Position numbers and translations under genes: made by a program. A stretch of DNA of 64,000 bases from JBLEFH01 sp047345645. Lineage in GTDB: Bacteria; Pseudomonadota; Alphaproteobacteria; Rhodobacterales; Rhodobacteraceae. The number at the start of each line of letters is the position of its first letter. Within the stretch, counting starts at the first letter, position 1. Positions 51,885 to 61,171 of the stretch are shown piece by piece. A model generated the notes under the pieces. It made no database searches. It saw nothing but the letters and a program-made list of their open reading frames with translations, and was not told the DNA's origin. Location: assembly GCA_047345645.1 (NCBI GenBank), contig JBLEFH010000002.1; one strand, written 5' to 3'.

Positions 51885-54800
51885 ATGCTTGATGATATTC
51901 GCAAAGACATTCGGAACGCGACGCTGGCGGACGAGGCCGAGATTCTGTCGCAATTGATCGACACGGCGGCGCTGTCGGAGACGGACCGTGCGCGGATTGC
52001 GGATCAAGCGGCGAAGATCGTCAAAAATGTCCGTGAGGGTGAGCGCCCCGGCATTATGGAAGCGTTTTTGGCCGAATATGGCCTCTCGACCCAAGAAGGC
52101 GTTGCGCTGATGTGCATGGCCGAGGCGCTGCTGCGGGTGCCTGATGCCGAGACCGTGGACGAGTTGATCGAGGACAAGATCACCCCTCATGACTGGGGCG
52201 AGCATCTGGGCGATTCGTCCTCTACCATGGTGAACGCCTCGACCTGGGCGCTGATGCTGACGGGCCGGGTTCTCGAAGAACGCGAGCCGGGGATCGTCGG
52301 GTCGCTCCGCGGCATGGTCCGCCGCATGGGCGAGCCGGTGATCCGCACCGCCGCCACCCGCGCGATGCGGGAAATGGGTGCCCAATTCGTTCTCGGTCAG
52401 ACCATTCAGGACGCGATGAAGCGGGGCCGCGATTATACCAAGAAGGGCTACACCTACTCCTTCGACATGCTCGGCGAAGCGGCCCGGACCGAGGACGATG
52501 CGAAGCGCTATCACGACGCCTATCTCGACGCGATCCACAAGATCGGCAAATCCGGCGACAGCGGCGATATTCGCAAGAACCACGGCATTTCGGTCAAACT
52601 CTCGGCGCTCCATCCGCGTTACGAGACCAGCCACCGCGAGGATTGCGTGCCGGTGCTGGTCGCGCGTCTGCTGGAGGCCTGCCAACTCGCGAAATCCTAC
52701 AATATCGGCCTCAATGTCGATGCGGAGGAGGCAGACCGTCTCGATCTCTCGCTTGATATCATTGAGGAGGTGCTGTCCGATGAGAGCCTCGCCGGGTGGG
52801 ACGGGTTCGGCGTGGTCGTGCAGGCCTATGGCCGCCGCGCCGCGCCGGTGATCCGCTGGCTTCACGCGCTGGCCGAGAAGCTGGATCGCAAGATCATGGT
52901 GCGCCTCGTGAAGGGCGCCTATTGGGACACTGAAATCAAGCTCGCGCAGGTGAAAGGGCTCGACGGCTTCCCGGTGTTCACGCGCAAGGCAAATACCGAT
53001 GTGAGTTATCTTGGTTGTGCCCGTCTGCTGCTCGACAGCCGCGACCGGATTTATCCGCAATTCGCGACTCATAATGCGCATACGGTCGCCGCCGTCCTTG
53101 ATATGGCGGGCGATGATTTCAACAGCTTCGAGCTTCAGCGCCTGCATGGCATGGGCGAGAGCGTGCATGAGATCGTGCGCCGCCAGACCGGCGTGACCAC
53201 GAGGATTTACGCGCCCGTCGGCGCGCATCGCGACCTGCTCGCCTATCTCGTTCGCCGCCTGCTGGAGAACGGGGCGAACAGCTCCTTCGTCAATCAGATC
53301 GTCGATGAGGACATCCCGCCCGCCGAGGTTGCCGCGGACCCGATTGCCGAGGCATTGGAGCATGAGCAAAAGGCGCATCCGGGTGTGACGCCGCCGGAGA
53401 AGATTTTCGGCGACCGGCGCAATTCGGAAGGCTGGGATTTGCTCGATCCGGTGGATGTGATGCGGTTCAAATCGGCCCGCGCGCCCTTCGCCGCGCCCTA
53501 TACTTGGGAGGCGGGTCCGCTCTCCTCCGCGCTCGGCGCGCAGGATGGCACGCCGCGCGAGTTGCGCAATCCGGCCAAGCGCGAAGAGGTGATTGGCACG
53601 GTCTATGAGGTCGATCAGGCGGGTGTTGAGGCGGCCATCACCGCCGCGATTGACGGGCAAGAGGCTTGGGCCGCACGCCCGGTTTCCGAGCGCGCGGACA
53701 TTCTGCGCAAGGCGGGCCAGCTTTATGAGGAAAACGCGGGCGAAATCTTCGGCTGCATCGCGCGCGAGGCGGGGAAGACACCCTTCGACGCGGTGGCCGA
53801 GATCCGCGAGGCCGTTGATTTTCTGAACTATTACGCCGATCAGGCCGAGGCCGCCGAAGAGGGCACCGAGGCGCGCGGCGCGATTGTCTGCATCAGCCCG
53901 TGGAACTTTCCGCTGGCGATTTTCACCGGCCAGATCGCGGCGGCGCTCGTCACCGGCAACAGCGTTTTGGCGAAACCGGCCGAGCAAACGCCGCTGATCG
54001 CCTCCATCGGCGCGCGGCTTTTGCATGAGGCGGGCGTGCCGAAAGAGGTTCTGCATCTGCTGCCCGGCGACGGCGAGAATGTCGGCGCGCCGCTCACCAC
54101 CGATCCGCGCATTGCGGGGGTCTGCTTCACCGGCTCGACCGAGGTGGCGCGGATCATCGAGAAGGCGTTGGCGAAAAACGGCGACCCGGACGCGATGCTG
54201 ATCGCGGAGACGGGCGGCATCAATGCGATGATCGTCGACTCGACCGCCCTGCCGGAGCAGGCCGTGCGGGATATTACGGCGAGCGCGTTCCAAAGCTGCG
54301 GCCAGCGCTGTTCGGCGCTGCGTGTCCTCTACGTGCAGGACGATGTGGCCGACGGTGTTCTTAAGATGCTTAAAGGCGCGATGGATGCGATGGTGATCGG
54401 CGATCCGTGGGATATGTCCACCGATATCGGCCCGGTGATCGACGAAGAAGCCTATGAAAACATTACGTCTTACACTAAGGCGCATCAGGCGGACCGTCTC
54501 CATGCCATTGACGGCCCGACCAGCGATTTCTTCGTCACGCCGGTCGCGATCAAGACGCAAAATATCGGCACGGTGGAGCGCGAGGTCTTCGGCCCGGTCC
54601 TCCATGTCGCCCGGTTTGGCGCGGAAGAGATCGGCAAGGTGATCGACGATATCAACGCGCGCGGCTTCGGCCTGACCTTCGGCATCCACAGCCGGATCGA
54701 CGCGCGGGTGCAGGAGGTGGTCGACGGCGTCCACGCGGGCAATGTCTATGTGAACCGCAACCAGATCGGCGCGATTGTCGGCAGCCAACCCTTTGGTGGG

Positions 54801-55466
54801 GAAGGACTTTCCGGAACCGGGCCGAAGGCGGGCGGGCCGTTCTATCTCTCCCGTTTCCGCAAGAGCAAACGGGCGGGCGGGCGTGTCAGCGGTGAGACCG
54901 TGAAGCTACCAAGCTGGCCGGATGCGGCGGCTTGGGCGGCGCGGAATGACCGTCTCGCGGTGCTGCGCCGCCGCGGTGCGGACACGGCATTGCTTAATGA
55001 TATCAGTACCTCGCCGCTCAATGCTGAGGAGCTTCCGGGGCCGACAGGGGAGTCGAACCGTCTGCGGCTCGCGCCGCGCGGGCGGGTGCTCTGCCTTGGC
55101 CCCGATGCGGAGAGCCTCAAGGCGCAGGTCGTGACCGCGCTCGCCATGGGCAATGCGGTGGTGGCGATTGCGCCGAAGGCGATGGAGACGCTCGACAGTC
55201 TGCGCGGCGGAGGTGTGCCGCTGGTGATCCGCGAAGGGCAGGTCGAGGCGGGGGCGCTGACATCCGGCCCACTCGATCTGGTTGCCTTTGCCGGGGATGA
55301 CGCGGCGCTGCGCCCGCTGCGTCAGGCGCTTGCGGCGCGGGACGGGGCGATTGTGCCAGTCGTGACCGATCTCAACCGCCTCTCGGCTTTCGCGCATGAG
55401 CGCGCGGTTTGCATCGACACCACGGCGGCGGGCGGCAATGCGGCCCTGCTCGCAAAAGTGTCCTGA
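51885..55466 (+). CDS. putA: Bifunctional proline dehydrogenase / P5C dehydrogenase PutA
   Basis: 1193 residues from ATG 51885 with GGGAGG upstream. The FAD-dependent proline dehydrogenase domain (about 60-490) includes RLVKGAYWDTEIK and YLVRRLLENGANSSFVNQ. The NAD-dependent P5C dehydrogenase domain (about 540-1000) has ETGGINAM and catalytic Cys805 in QSCGQRCSA. The last 180 residues resemble the ALDH-superfamily extra domain of long PutAs. There is no N-terminal ribbon-helix-helix DNA-binding domain, so it is not autoregulatory; the neighbouring Lrp protein fits as its regulator. Confidence 0.97.
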   Translation: MLDDIRKDIRNATLADEAEILSQLIDTAALSETDRARIADQAAKIVKNVREGERPGIMEAFLAEYGLSTQEGVALMCMAEALLRVPDAETVDELIEDKITPHDWGEHLGDSSSTMVNASTWALMLTGRVLEEREPGIVGSLRGMVRRMGEPVIRTAATRAMREMGAQFVLGQTIQDAMKRGRDYTKKGYTYSFDMLGEAARTEDDAKRYHDAYLDAIHKIGKSGDSGDIRKNHGISVKLSALHPRYETSHREDCVPVLVARLLEACQLAKSYNIGLNVDAEEADRLDLSLDIIEEVLSDESLAGWDGFGVVVQAYGRRAAPVIRWLHALAEKLDRKIMVRLVKGAYWDTEIKLAQVKGLDGFPVFTRKANTDVSYLGCARLLLDSRDRIYPQFATHNAHTVAAVLDMAGDDFNSFELQRLHGMGESVHEIVRRQTGVTTRIYAPVGAHRDLLAYLVRRLLENGANSSFVNQIVDEDIPPAEVAADPIAEALEHEQKAHPGVTPPEKIFGDRRNSEGWDLLDPVDVMRFKSARAPFAAPYTWEAGPLSSALGAQDGTPRELRNPAKREEVIGTVYEVDQAGVEAAITAAIDGQEAWAARPVSERADILRKAGQLYEENAGEIFGCIAREAGKTPFDAVAEIREAVDFLNYYADQAEAAEEGTEARGAIVCISPWNFPLAIFTGQIAAALVTGNSVLAKPAEQTPLIASIGARLLHEAGVPKEVLHLLPGDGENVGAPLTTDPRIAGVCFTGSTEVARIIEKALAKNGDPDAMLIAETGGINAMIVDSTALPEQAVRDITASAFQSCGQRCSALRVLYVQDDVADGVLKMLKGAMDAMVIGDPWDMSTDIGPVIDEEAYENITSYTKAHQADRLHAIDGPTSDFFVTPVAIKTQNIGTVEREVFGPVLHVARFGAEEIGKVIDDINARGFGLTFGIHSRIDARVQEVVDGVHAGNVYVNRNQIGAIVGSQPFGGEGLSGTGPKAGGPFYLSRFRKSKRAGGRVSGETVKLPSWPDAAAWAARNDRLAVLRRRGADTALLNDISTSPLNAEELPGPTGESNRLRLAPRGRVLCLGPDAESLKAQVVTALAMGNAVVAIAPKAMETLDSLRGGGVPLVIREGQVEAGALTSGPLDLVAFAGDDAALRPLRQALAARDGAIVPVVTDLNRLSAFAHERAVCIDTTAAGGNAALLAKVS

Positions 55467-55474
55467 GCCAAAAC

Positions 55475-55584
55475 TTAACGGGCTGTCATATTTCTCACGA
55501 GATTTGTGACAGCCCGTTAACCAGCTTCGCGCGGTTTATGACAGTGGATTAACCAAGCCCGTGCGAAATGTGACAGCGCGTTAA
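55475..55584. repeat. Four TGACAG-N4-TTAA sites at exact 32-base period between putA and lrp genes
   Basis: Sites begin at 55475 (inverted: TTAACGGGCTGTCA), 55507 (TGACAGCCCGTTAA), 55539 (TGACAGTGGATTAA) and 55571 (TGACAGCGCGTTAA). Starts are exactly 32 bases apart, close to three helical turns. The first two form a perfect 14-bp inverted repeat with an 18-base loop. The last site overlaps the stop of the next gene. The array fills the whole 114-base convergent gap. It may be a transcription end signal, a protein-binding array or a dispersed extragenic repeat. Confidence 0.85.
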
Positions 55585-56012
55585 CCGAGCCGTGTCTTTT
55601 TCGTGGAGAGCAGGAGCGAGGTTTCGGACGCGGCGACACCTTCGATCAGGCGGATGCGGGCGAGCACCGCGTCGAACCGGTCGAGATCCGGGGCGCTGAT
55701 CTCGATGACCAGATCCCAGCGGCCATTGGTGGTGTGGATCGCGGCGACCTCGCCGATGCCGGAGAGGGTGCGGATGACCTGATCCGTGCGCTTGCCCTCG
55801 ATGGAAAGCGACATGATTGCCCGCACTGCGCCGCCAAGCGCGTCGCCCTTCACGATGGCGGAAAACCCAACGATTTCACCGCGTTCTTGCAGTTTCTCCA
55901 AGCGCGCGCGCACCGTGGCGCGGCTCACCCCGAGGTCATGCGCCAGATTCGCAATGGCGCGCCGTCCGTCGCTGCGCAGGATACCGATAAGCTTTTCGTC
56001 CAGATCGTCCAT
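55581..56012 (-). CDS. Lrp/AsnC family regulator, divergent from the arginase operon
   Basis: 143 residues: winged HTH (LDEKLIGILRSDGRRAIANLAHDLGVS, about 3-30) and RAM domain (VAAIHTTNGRWDLVIEI). It is divergent from rocF-ocd with a 116-base gap and probably controls those genes in response to arginine or ornithine. A pair of inverted TTCGTTTCG sites in the gap could be its binding sites. Confidence 0.9.
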   Translation of the reverse strand: MDDLDEKLIGILRSDGRRAIANLAHDLGVSRATVRARLEKLQERGEIVGFSAIVKGDALGGAVRAIMSLSIEGKRTDQVIRTLSGIGEVAAIHTTNGRWDLVIEISAPDLDRFDAVLARIRLIEGVAASETSLLLSTKKTRLG

Positions 56013-56128
56013 TTTGATAAGTTATCCTATTCGTTTCGAGAAATATAGCGCCCAAATCGACCACTTTAACTGCTTTTCCCTGCCTGATTTGGACGCCATC
56101 TTATGACCGAAACGAAAATGAGGACGAC

Positions 56129-57058
56129 ATGACAGAGATTCATCTGCTGGGTGCGCCGATTGAAGAGGGCGCGGGCCGCAAGGGCTGTGTGATGGGGCCG
56201 GATGCGTATCGCACGGCGGGGCTCGCCGAGGAATTGGCGGCGCTTGGCCATGACGTGACCGACCACGGCGATGTGACGCCGGAAGAGGTGAGCGGGCTGG
56301 AGGCGCCGGGCACGGCGGTTCACCATCTCAATGAGGTCGCGGGCTGGACGCGCGGGCTCTTCAACGCGGCACGGGATCTGGCGAAAAAGCCGGGCGTGCC
56401 GGTCTATATGGGCGGCGATCATGCGCTGTCGCTCGGTACGGTTGCCGGGCAGGCGGAGGCGGCGGCGGAAGCGGGCCGGCCGCAATTCGTCCTTTGGCTC
56501 GACGCACATAGCGATTTCAACACGTTCCAGACGACTGAGAGCGGCAATCTGCATGGCACGCCGCTGGCCTATCTTTGCGGGTTGCCGGGGTTCGACGCCT
56601 ATCTCGGCGCGCCGCTGAAAACCCCGTTGGACGCCAAGAACGTCTGCATTTTCGGCCTGCGCTCGGTGGATCTGCCGGAGCGGGAGCTGATCACGCAGCA
56701 CGGCGTTGAGGCGTGGGATATGCGCGCGATTGATGAAAAGGGCGTGACCCGGCTGATCGGACCGTTTCTGGAGCGTGTGAAGGCGGCGAATGGCCTCTTG
56801 CATGTCTCGCTCGATGTGGATTTTCTGGAGCCGAGCATCGCACCGGCTGTCGGGACCACGGTGCCGGGCGGCGCGACCTTCCGCGAGGCGCATCTGGTGA
56901 TGGAGATGCTGCATGACAGCGGGCTCGTGACCTCGCTGGACCTCGTGGAGTTGAACCCCTTTCTCGATGATCGCGGCATGACCGCGCGGCTGATGGTGGA
57001 CCTCGCCGCGAGCCTCTTCGGTCGCCGTATTATGGACCGTTACACAAGGAGTTACTGA
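56129..57058 (+). CDS. rocF: Arginase
   Basis: 309 residues. Binuclear Mn-site motifs: GGDHALSLGT (His), WLDAHSDFNT (Asp/His/Asp) and SLDVDFLEPSIAPAVGT (two Asp). Cleaves arginine to ornithine and urea. Its stop overlaps the ocd start (TGATG), so the two are translated together, and the product ornithine is the substrate of the next enzyme. Confidence 0.96.
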   Translation: MTEIHLLGAPIEEGAGRKGCVMGPDAYRTAGLAEELAALGHDVTDHGDVTPEEVSGLEAPGTAVHHLNEVAGWTRGLFNAARDLAKKPGVPVYMGGDHALSLGTVAGQAEAAAEAGRPQFVLWLDAHSDFNTFQTTESGNLHGTPLAYLCGLPGFDAYLGAPLKTPLDAKNVCIFGLRSVDLPERELITQHGVEAWDMRAIDEKGVTRLIGPFLERVKAANGLLHVSLDVDFLEPSIAPAVGTTVPGGATFREAHLVMEMLHDSGLVTSLDLVELNPFLDDRGMTARLMVDLAASLFGRRIMDRYTRSY

Positions 57059-58107
57059 TGGCTATTAAAGCATCTGAACTGGCGCTGGTGCCTTTCGTCA
57101 GCGTCGAAAACATGATGAAACTGGCGCTGGAGATCGGCGTCGAGCGGTTCATTTCGGAACTGGCGGAGTATATCGAATCCGACTTCCTTCGCTGGGAGGA
57201 ATTCGACAAGACGCCGCGGGTCGCCGCCCATTCTCATGAAGGCGTGATCGAGCTGATGCCGACGTCGGACGGGCGGGATTATGCGTTCAAATATGTCAAC
57301 GGCCATCCGAAGAACACCAAGACGGGCCGCCAGACGGTCACCGCTTTTGGTGTGCTGGCGGATGTCGACAATGGCTATCCCGTGCTGCTGACCGAGATGA
57401 CTATCCTGACGGCGCTGCGCACGGCGGCGATGTCGGCGCTGGCGGCCAAGCATCTGGCGCCGAAAGGGGCCAAGACGATGACCATGATCGGCAATGGCGC
57501 GCAGTCGGAGTTTCAGGCGCTTGGGTTCAAGGCGGTCTGCGGGATCGAGACTATCCGGCTCTATGATATCGACCGCGCGGCGTCCGAGCGGTGCAAGCGG
57601 AACCTCGAGGGCTCCGGGCTGAAGGTGGAGATTTTCAGCACCGGCGAGGAAGCCGTTGAGGGCGCGGATATCATCACGACCTGCACGGCGGACAAGCAAT
57701 ATGCGACCATCCTGACCGACAACATGGTCGGCGGCGGTGTGCATATCAACGCGGTTGGCGGGGACTGTCCGGGCAAGACGGAGCTGCATAAGGACATTCT
57801 GCTGCGCTCGTCGATCTTTGTGGAATATCCGCCGCAGACCCGGATCGAGGGCGAGATTCAGGCGCTGCCTGAGGACTACGCCGTGACCGAGCTTTGGGAA
57901 GTGATGGCTGGCAAGACCGAGGGGCGGAAAGACGCGCGGGAGATCACGCTGTTCGACTCTGTCGGCTTTGCTATCGAGGATTTCTCGGCGCTGCGCTATG
58001 TGCGCGACCGGCTGGACGGGACGCAGCATTATCAGATGCTGGACCTTTTGGCGGACCCGGATGATCCGCGCGATCTTTACGGGATGCTGCTGCGTTCGGG
58101 CGCATAA
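57058..58107 (+). CDS. ocd: Ornithine cyclodeaminase
   Basis: 349 residues, mu-crystallin/OCD family. NAD-binding IGNGAQSEFQALGF (about 142-155) and the substrate loop region GRQTVTAFGVLADVDNG. Converts ornithine to proline and ammonia with catalytic NAD+. With rocF upstream and putA just beyond, it closes an arginine to proline to glutamate route. Confidence 0.94.
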   Translation: MAIKASELALVPFVSVENMMKLALEIGVERFISELAEYIESDFLRWEEFDKTPRVAAHSHEGVIELMPTSDGRDYAFKYVNGHPKNTKTGRQTVTAFGVLADVDNGYPVLLTEMTILTALRTAAMSALAAKHLAPKGAKTMTMIGNGAQSEFQALGFKAVCGIETIRLYDIDRAASERCKRNLEGSGLKVEIFSTGEEAVEGADIITTCTADKQYATILTDNMVGGGVHINAVGGDCPGKTELHKDILLRSSIFVEYPPQTRIEGEIQALPEDYAVTELWEVMAGKTEGRKDAREITLFDSVGFAIEDFSALRYVRDRLDGTQHYQMLDLLADPDDPRDLYGMLLRSGA

Positions 58108-58108
58108 G

Positions 58109-58138
58109 AAAAGGCCGGGGATGAGCCCCGGCCTTTTT
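58109..58138. terminator. Bidirectional intrinsic terminator between ocd and dctM
   Basis: Perfect 8-bp stem GGCCGGGG (58113-58120) with CCCCGGCC (58126-58133), 5-base loop, AAAA on the left and TTTTT on the right. It separates two convergent operons and can act on either strand. Confidence 0.92.
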
Positions 58139-58153
58139 CATTTGGTGTGTCGA

Positions 58154-59473
58154 TCAGCGCCCGGTGATGCCGGGGAACATGATCAGCACCGCGACGGCAA
58201 GCACCTGCATCATGATGAAGGGTACGAGCGCGCGGAAGATCTCGCCCAAGGGAATGTCCGGCGTGACCGATTTGAGGTAGAAGGCCGCCGGGCCGAAGGG
58301 GGGCGAGAGGAAGCTCACCTGCATATTCATGCAGAACAGCACCCCGAACCAGACCGGATCATAGCCAAGATCGGTGATGATCGGCACGAAGATTGGCATG
58401 GTGAGAAGCGCAACGCCGACCCAGTCGAGGAACATGCCGAGGACGAAGAGGATCGCCATCATCACCAGGAGGATGATCGTCGGGTTCTCGGAAATGCCGG
58501 TGAGCAGGTTTGAGACAAACGTCACGCCGCCCATAAGGTTGAACACCCCGACAAGGGCGCTTGCGCCGATGCCGATCCAGACGATCATGCCGCAGGTGGC
58601 GAGGGTGCGTTTGGCCGCGTCGATCATGAGACCGACGGTGAACTCGCCGCGGATGATGGTGGAGATCATAACCCCGAAGACGCCGACAGCGGAGGCTTCG
58701 GTGACGCTGGCGATGCCCGAATAGATCGAGCCGAGCACCATGCAGACCACGAGGAGCGGCAGGATCAGGCCCTTGAGCAAGCGCAGTTTTTCGGCACGCG
58801 GCACGTCGCCCACGTCATAGGATGGTGCGATCTCCGGGTTCAGCCGGGCGCGGATCAGGATATAGGCGATGTAGAAGCCCGCCAGCATGAAGCCGGGGAC
58901 GAAGGCCGCCGTGAAGAGATCACCAATCGAGACGTTCGCGGTTAGCCCGTAGATGATCAGCACGATCGAGGGCGGGACCATGGTGCCAAGCGCGCCGCCC
59001 GCGACGCAGGTGCCGATGGCGAGCTTGCGGTCATAGCCGAGGCGGACCATTTGGGGCAGGGCGATCAGGCCGAGCAGCACGACTTCGCCGCCGATGATGC
59101 CGGACATGGCCGCGAGGATCACCGCAACGAAAATGGTTTGTACCGCCAGCGCGCCCCGGATTTTGCCGCCGATGAGGCGCATGGCGTCGAAGAGATCGCG
59201 GGCGATGCCGGATTTGTCGAGGATTGCCGCCATCAGCACGAACATTGGCACCGAGACGAAGACGAAGCTGGAGACGAAGCTGTAAACGCGGCTGGTGATG
59301 AGCGGCACGCCCATGGGGCCGAACCAGCCGAGGGTGAAGAGAAGCGCGACCAGAAGGGTCACGAAGGCGAGCGGCATGCCGGTGACGAGCAGCGCCAGCA
59401 GCATGACGAACATGAGGAGGGTGCCGCCTTCAATGCCGATGGCCTTTAGCGCGCCGGGTTCGAGAAATTCCAT
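58154..59473 (-). CDS. dctM: TRAP transporter large permease (DctM)
   Basis: 439 residues, about 12-13 TM helices, DctM/TRAP-T large subunit (GMPLAFVTLLVALLF, GIGASALVGVFNLMGGVTFV). Start ATG 59473 shares one base with the dctQ stop (TAATG); the longer open frame is rejected. Transports a carboxylated substrate with a Na+ or H+ gradient. Confidence 0.95.
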   Translation of the reverse strand: MEFLEPGALKAIGIEGGTLLMFVMLLALLVTGMPLAFVTLLVALLFTLGWFGPMGVPLITSRVYSFVSSFVFVSVPMFVLMAAILDKSGIARDLFDAMRLIGGKIRGALAVQTIFVAVILAAMSGIIGGEVVLLGLIALPQMVRLGYDRKLAIGTCVAGGALGTMVPPSIVLIIYGLTANVSIGDLFTAAFVPGFMLAGFYIAYILIRARLNPEIAPSYDVGDVPRAEKLRLLKGLILPLLVVCMVLGSIYSGIASVTEASAVGVFGVMISTIIRGEFTVGLMIDAAKRTLATCGMIVWIGIGASALVGVFNLMGGVTFVSNLLTGISENPTIILLVMMAILFVLGMFLDWVGVALLTMPIFVPIITDLGYDPVWFGVLFCMNMQVSFLSPPFGPAAFYLKSVTPDIPLGEIFRALVPFIMMQVLAVAVLIMFPGITGR

Positions 59474-60039
59474 TAGCGCTGCCCTCCGCGAAGATAGTTG
59501 AACGCCAGAATGAGGAACTGGATGGTCAGGGCGACCATGGCGGCGCAGAGGAAGATTTTGACGTAAGCGGGGTAGGGTGGGTTCCAAGCGGAGCCGGAGG
59601 TTTCGAACCGCATCTCGCCGCTCGGGGCGAAGGTGGCTTTGGTCGCCATGCCCCAGGCGGCCCAGCCGAACATCACTGAGGTGAAGGCGCAGACGAGGGA
59701 GATCACGATATCGAGCACCCGCCGCGCGCCTTTGGGGATCACGTCATAGATAAGGACCACGCGGATATGGCTGTCCCGCGCGACCGCGTAGAGCCCGCCA
59801 TAGATGAAGGCGAGGCCGCAAAGGAACACCACCGTTTCATGGACCCAGGCCGTCGGGCTGTTCAGCACATAGCGTGCGAAGACTTCCCAGATCAGCATGA
59901 ACATGGCGGCGACGATCATCAGCGCGAAGATCACGCCGCCCTTGTCGATGATGCGACCAAAGAAGCCAGCTTCTGGGACCGCTCCGGGGTCGGGGCCGTG
60001 AAGATCCTCCTCAGGCGCGTGTTCGGTGGATTCGTTCAT
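59473..60039 (-). CDS. dctQ: TRAP transporter small permease (DctQ)
   Basis: 188 residues with four TM helices (about 35-55, 70-90, 110-130, 155-178), the DctQ topology, and the loop NSPTAWVHETVVFLCG. The N-terminal 25 residues are acidic. Associates with DctM and the DctP protein encoded upstream. Confidence 0.92.
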   Translation of the reverse strand: MNESTEHAPEEDLHGPDPGAVPEAGFFGRIIDKGGVIFALMIVAAMFMLIWEVFARYVLNSPTAWVHETVVFLCGLAFIYGGLYAVARDSHIRVVLIYDVIPKGARRVLDIVISLVCAFTSVMFGWAAWGMATKATFAPSGEMRFETSGSAWNPPYPAYVKIFLCAAMVALTIQFLILAFNYLRGGQR

Positions 60040-60059
60040 ATCGGCCTCCCCTTGGGTTT

Positions 60060-60089
60060 AAAAAAGCCGGGGCAGAGCGCCGCCCCGGC
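60060..60089 (-). terminator. Hairpin terminator/attenuator between dctP and dctQ
   Basis: GCCGGGGC (60066-60073) pairs perfectly with GCCCCGGC (60082-60089) around an 8-base loop; on the minus strand it is followed by six T residues. It lies just after the dctP stop and probably lets most transcripts end there, giving more binding protein than permease. Confidence 0.8.
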
Positions 60090-60097
60090 CGATCCGC

Positions 60098-61171
60098 TTA
60101 TTCTGCGGGCTGGTCTTCGCTCTCGGCAGCGTCCGCCTCGGCACCCTCTTCAGCGGGCGCGTCCATCAGACCTTCTTCGGTCAGATAGGCGATGAGCGTG
60201 TCATAGACTTTCTGCGCGTTGTCAGAGCCTTCAGCAACATCTGCCCATTGCTCGGTCGCGATGGCGCGGAACTTGGCACGCTCTTCTTCGGACCAGTCAT
60301 GGATGGTGATCTCGCCCTCTTCCTCGATCTCGGCCTTCACGGCTTCGTCTTTCTCGTTCAGCGTCTCGATGAGGTTTTGCGCGTAATCCTTGACCGACTG
60401 GGTCATGATCGCTTGCAGGTCTTCGGGCATTTCATCCCATTTCGCCTTGTTCATAGACACTTCGACGAGGGGGAGCGAGTGGAAGCCCGGATAGACCGGA
60501 TGCTTGGCCACGTCATGCATACCCTGCGCATGGTTGGTCGAGAACACGGTGTAATCCGCCGCGTCGATGACGTTCTTGTCGAGCGAGGTGAAAACCTCGG
60601 AGCCCGGCAGGTTCACCGGCGCCGCGCCTGCGGCAGCAAAGACGTTTTGGACAAGACCCTCGGGCGCGCGAACTTTGACGCCTTGCAGATCGTCCACACC
60701 GTCGAGCGGCACCTTGGACACGAAGGCTTCGAGGCCCGGCGTGGTCGCGCCGATGAAGTGGAGGCCGTAGGGCTCAACAAGCTCGTTCATCAACTCCGCG
60801 CCGCCGCCATTTTCCATGAAATCCAGCATCTGCTGCGGGTCCGACCATGCACCGACCGGGTTGGCGATCAGGCCAAAGGCCGGGTCTTTGCCGGTGAAAT
60901 AGGAGGTGTCGGTGATGTGGCCGTCGAGAATGCCCGCGCCCACGGCGTCCTGCGTCTCGTTATGGGCGACGACCGCATCCACGGGCAGCATCTCGACGGA
61001 GATCGCGCCGTCCGAAGCTTCCTCCAGATTGGCGGCCCATTCCATCTGCAACTCGAAATTCGGGTTGCCTGCCGGGTCCGAGCTTTGGAACTTCAGCGCG
61101 TAGTCCTGCGCCAGTGCGCTTGTTGCCATCAGGGCGAAAGCGCCCACGGTCACTGTTGTGCGTAAGGTCAT
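60098..61171 (-). CDS. dctP: TRAP transporter periplasmic substrate-binding protein (DctP)
   Basis: 357 residues with a Sec signal (ALMATSALA, cleavage near 22). DctP fold with the conserved carboxylate-binding Arg in LQGVKVRAPEGLVQNVF and VNLPGSEVFTSLDKNVIDAADY. The last 20 residues are very acidic (AEEGAEADAAESEDQPAE). Context with gluconokinase points to a sugar acid as ligand; overlaps gntK by 4 bases. Confidence 0.94.
   Translation of the reverse strand: MTLRTTVTVGAFALMATSALAQDYALKFQSSDPAGNPNFELQMEWAANLEEASDGAISVEMLPVDAVVAHNETQDAVGAGILDGHITDTSYFTGKDPAFGLIANPVGAWSDPQQMLDFMENGGGAELMNELVEPYGLHFIGATTPGLEAFVSKVPLDGVDDLQGVKVRAPEGLVQNVFAAAGAAPVNLPGSEVFTSLDKNVIDAADYTVFSTNHAQGMHDVAKHPVYPGFHSLPLVEVSMNKAKWDEMPEDLQAIMTQSVKDYAQNLIETLNEKDEAVKAEIEEEGEITIHDWSEEERAKFRAIATEQWADVAEGSDNAQKVYDTLIAYLTEEGLMDAPAEEGAEADAAESEDQPAE

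Noticed and set aside
51858..54788. 976-codon open frame opposite putA
   Set aside because: An antisense shadow of GC-rich coding DNA; rich in His/Arg/Asp from reversed codons, no domain features, while PutA is full length with intact active sites.
55475..55584. Possible CRISPR array
   Set aside because: The repeats are only 14 bases, imperfect, with 18-base linkers, one copy inverted, and no cas genes are near.
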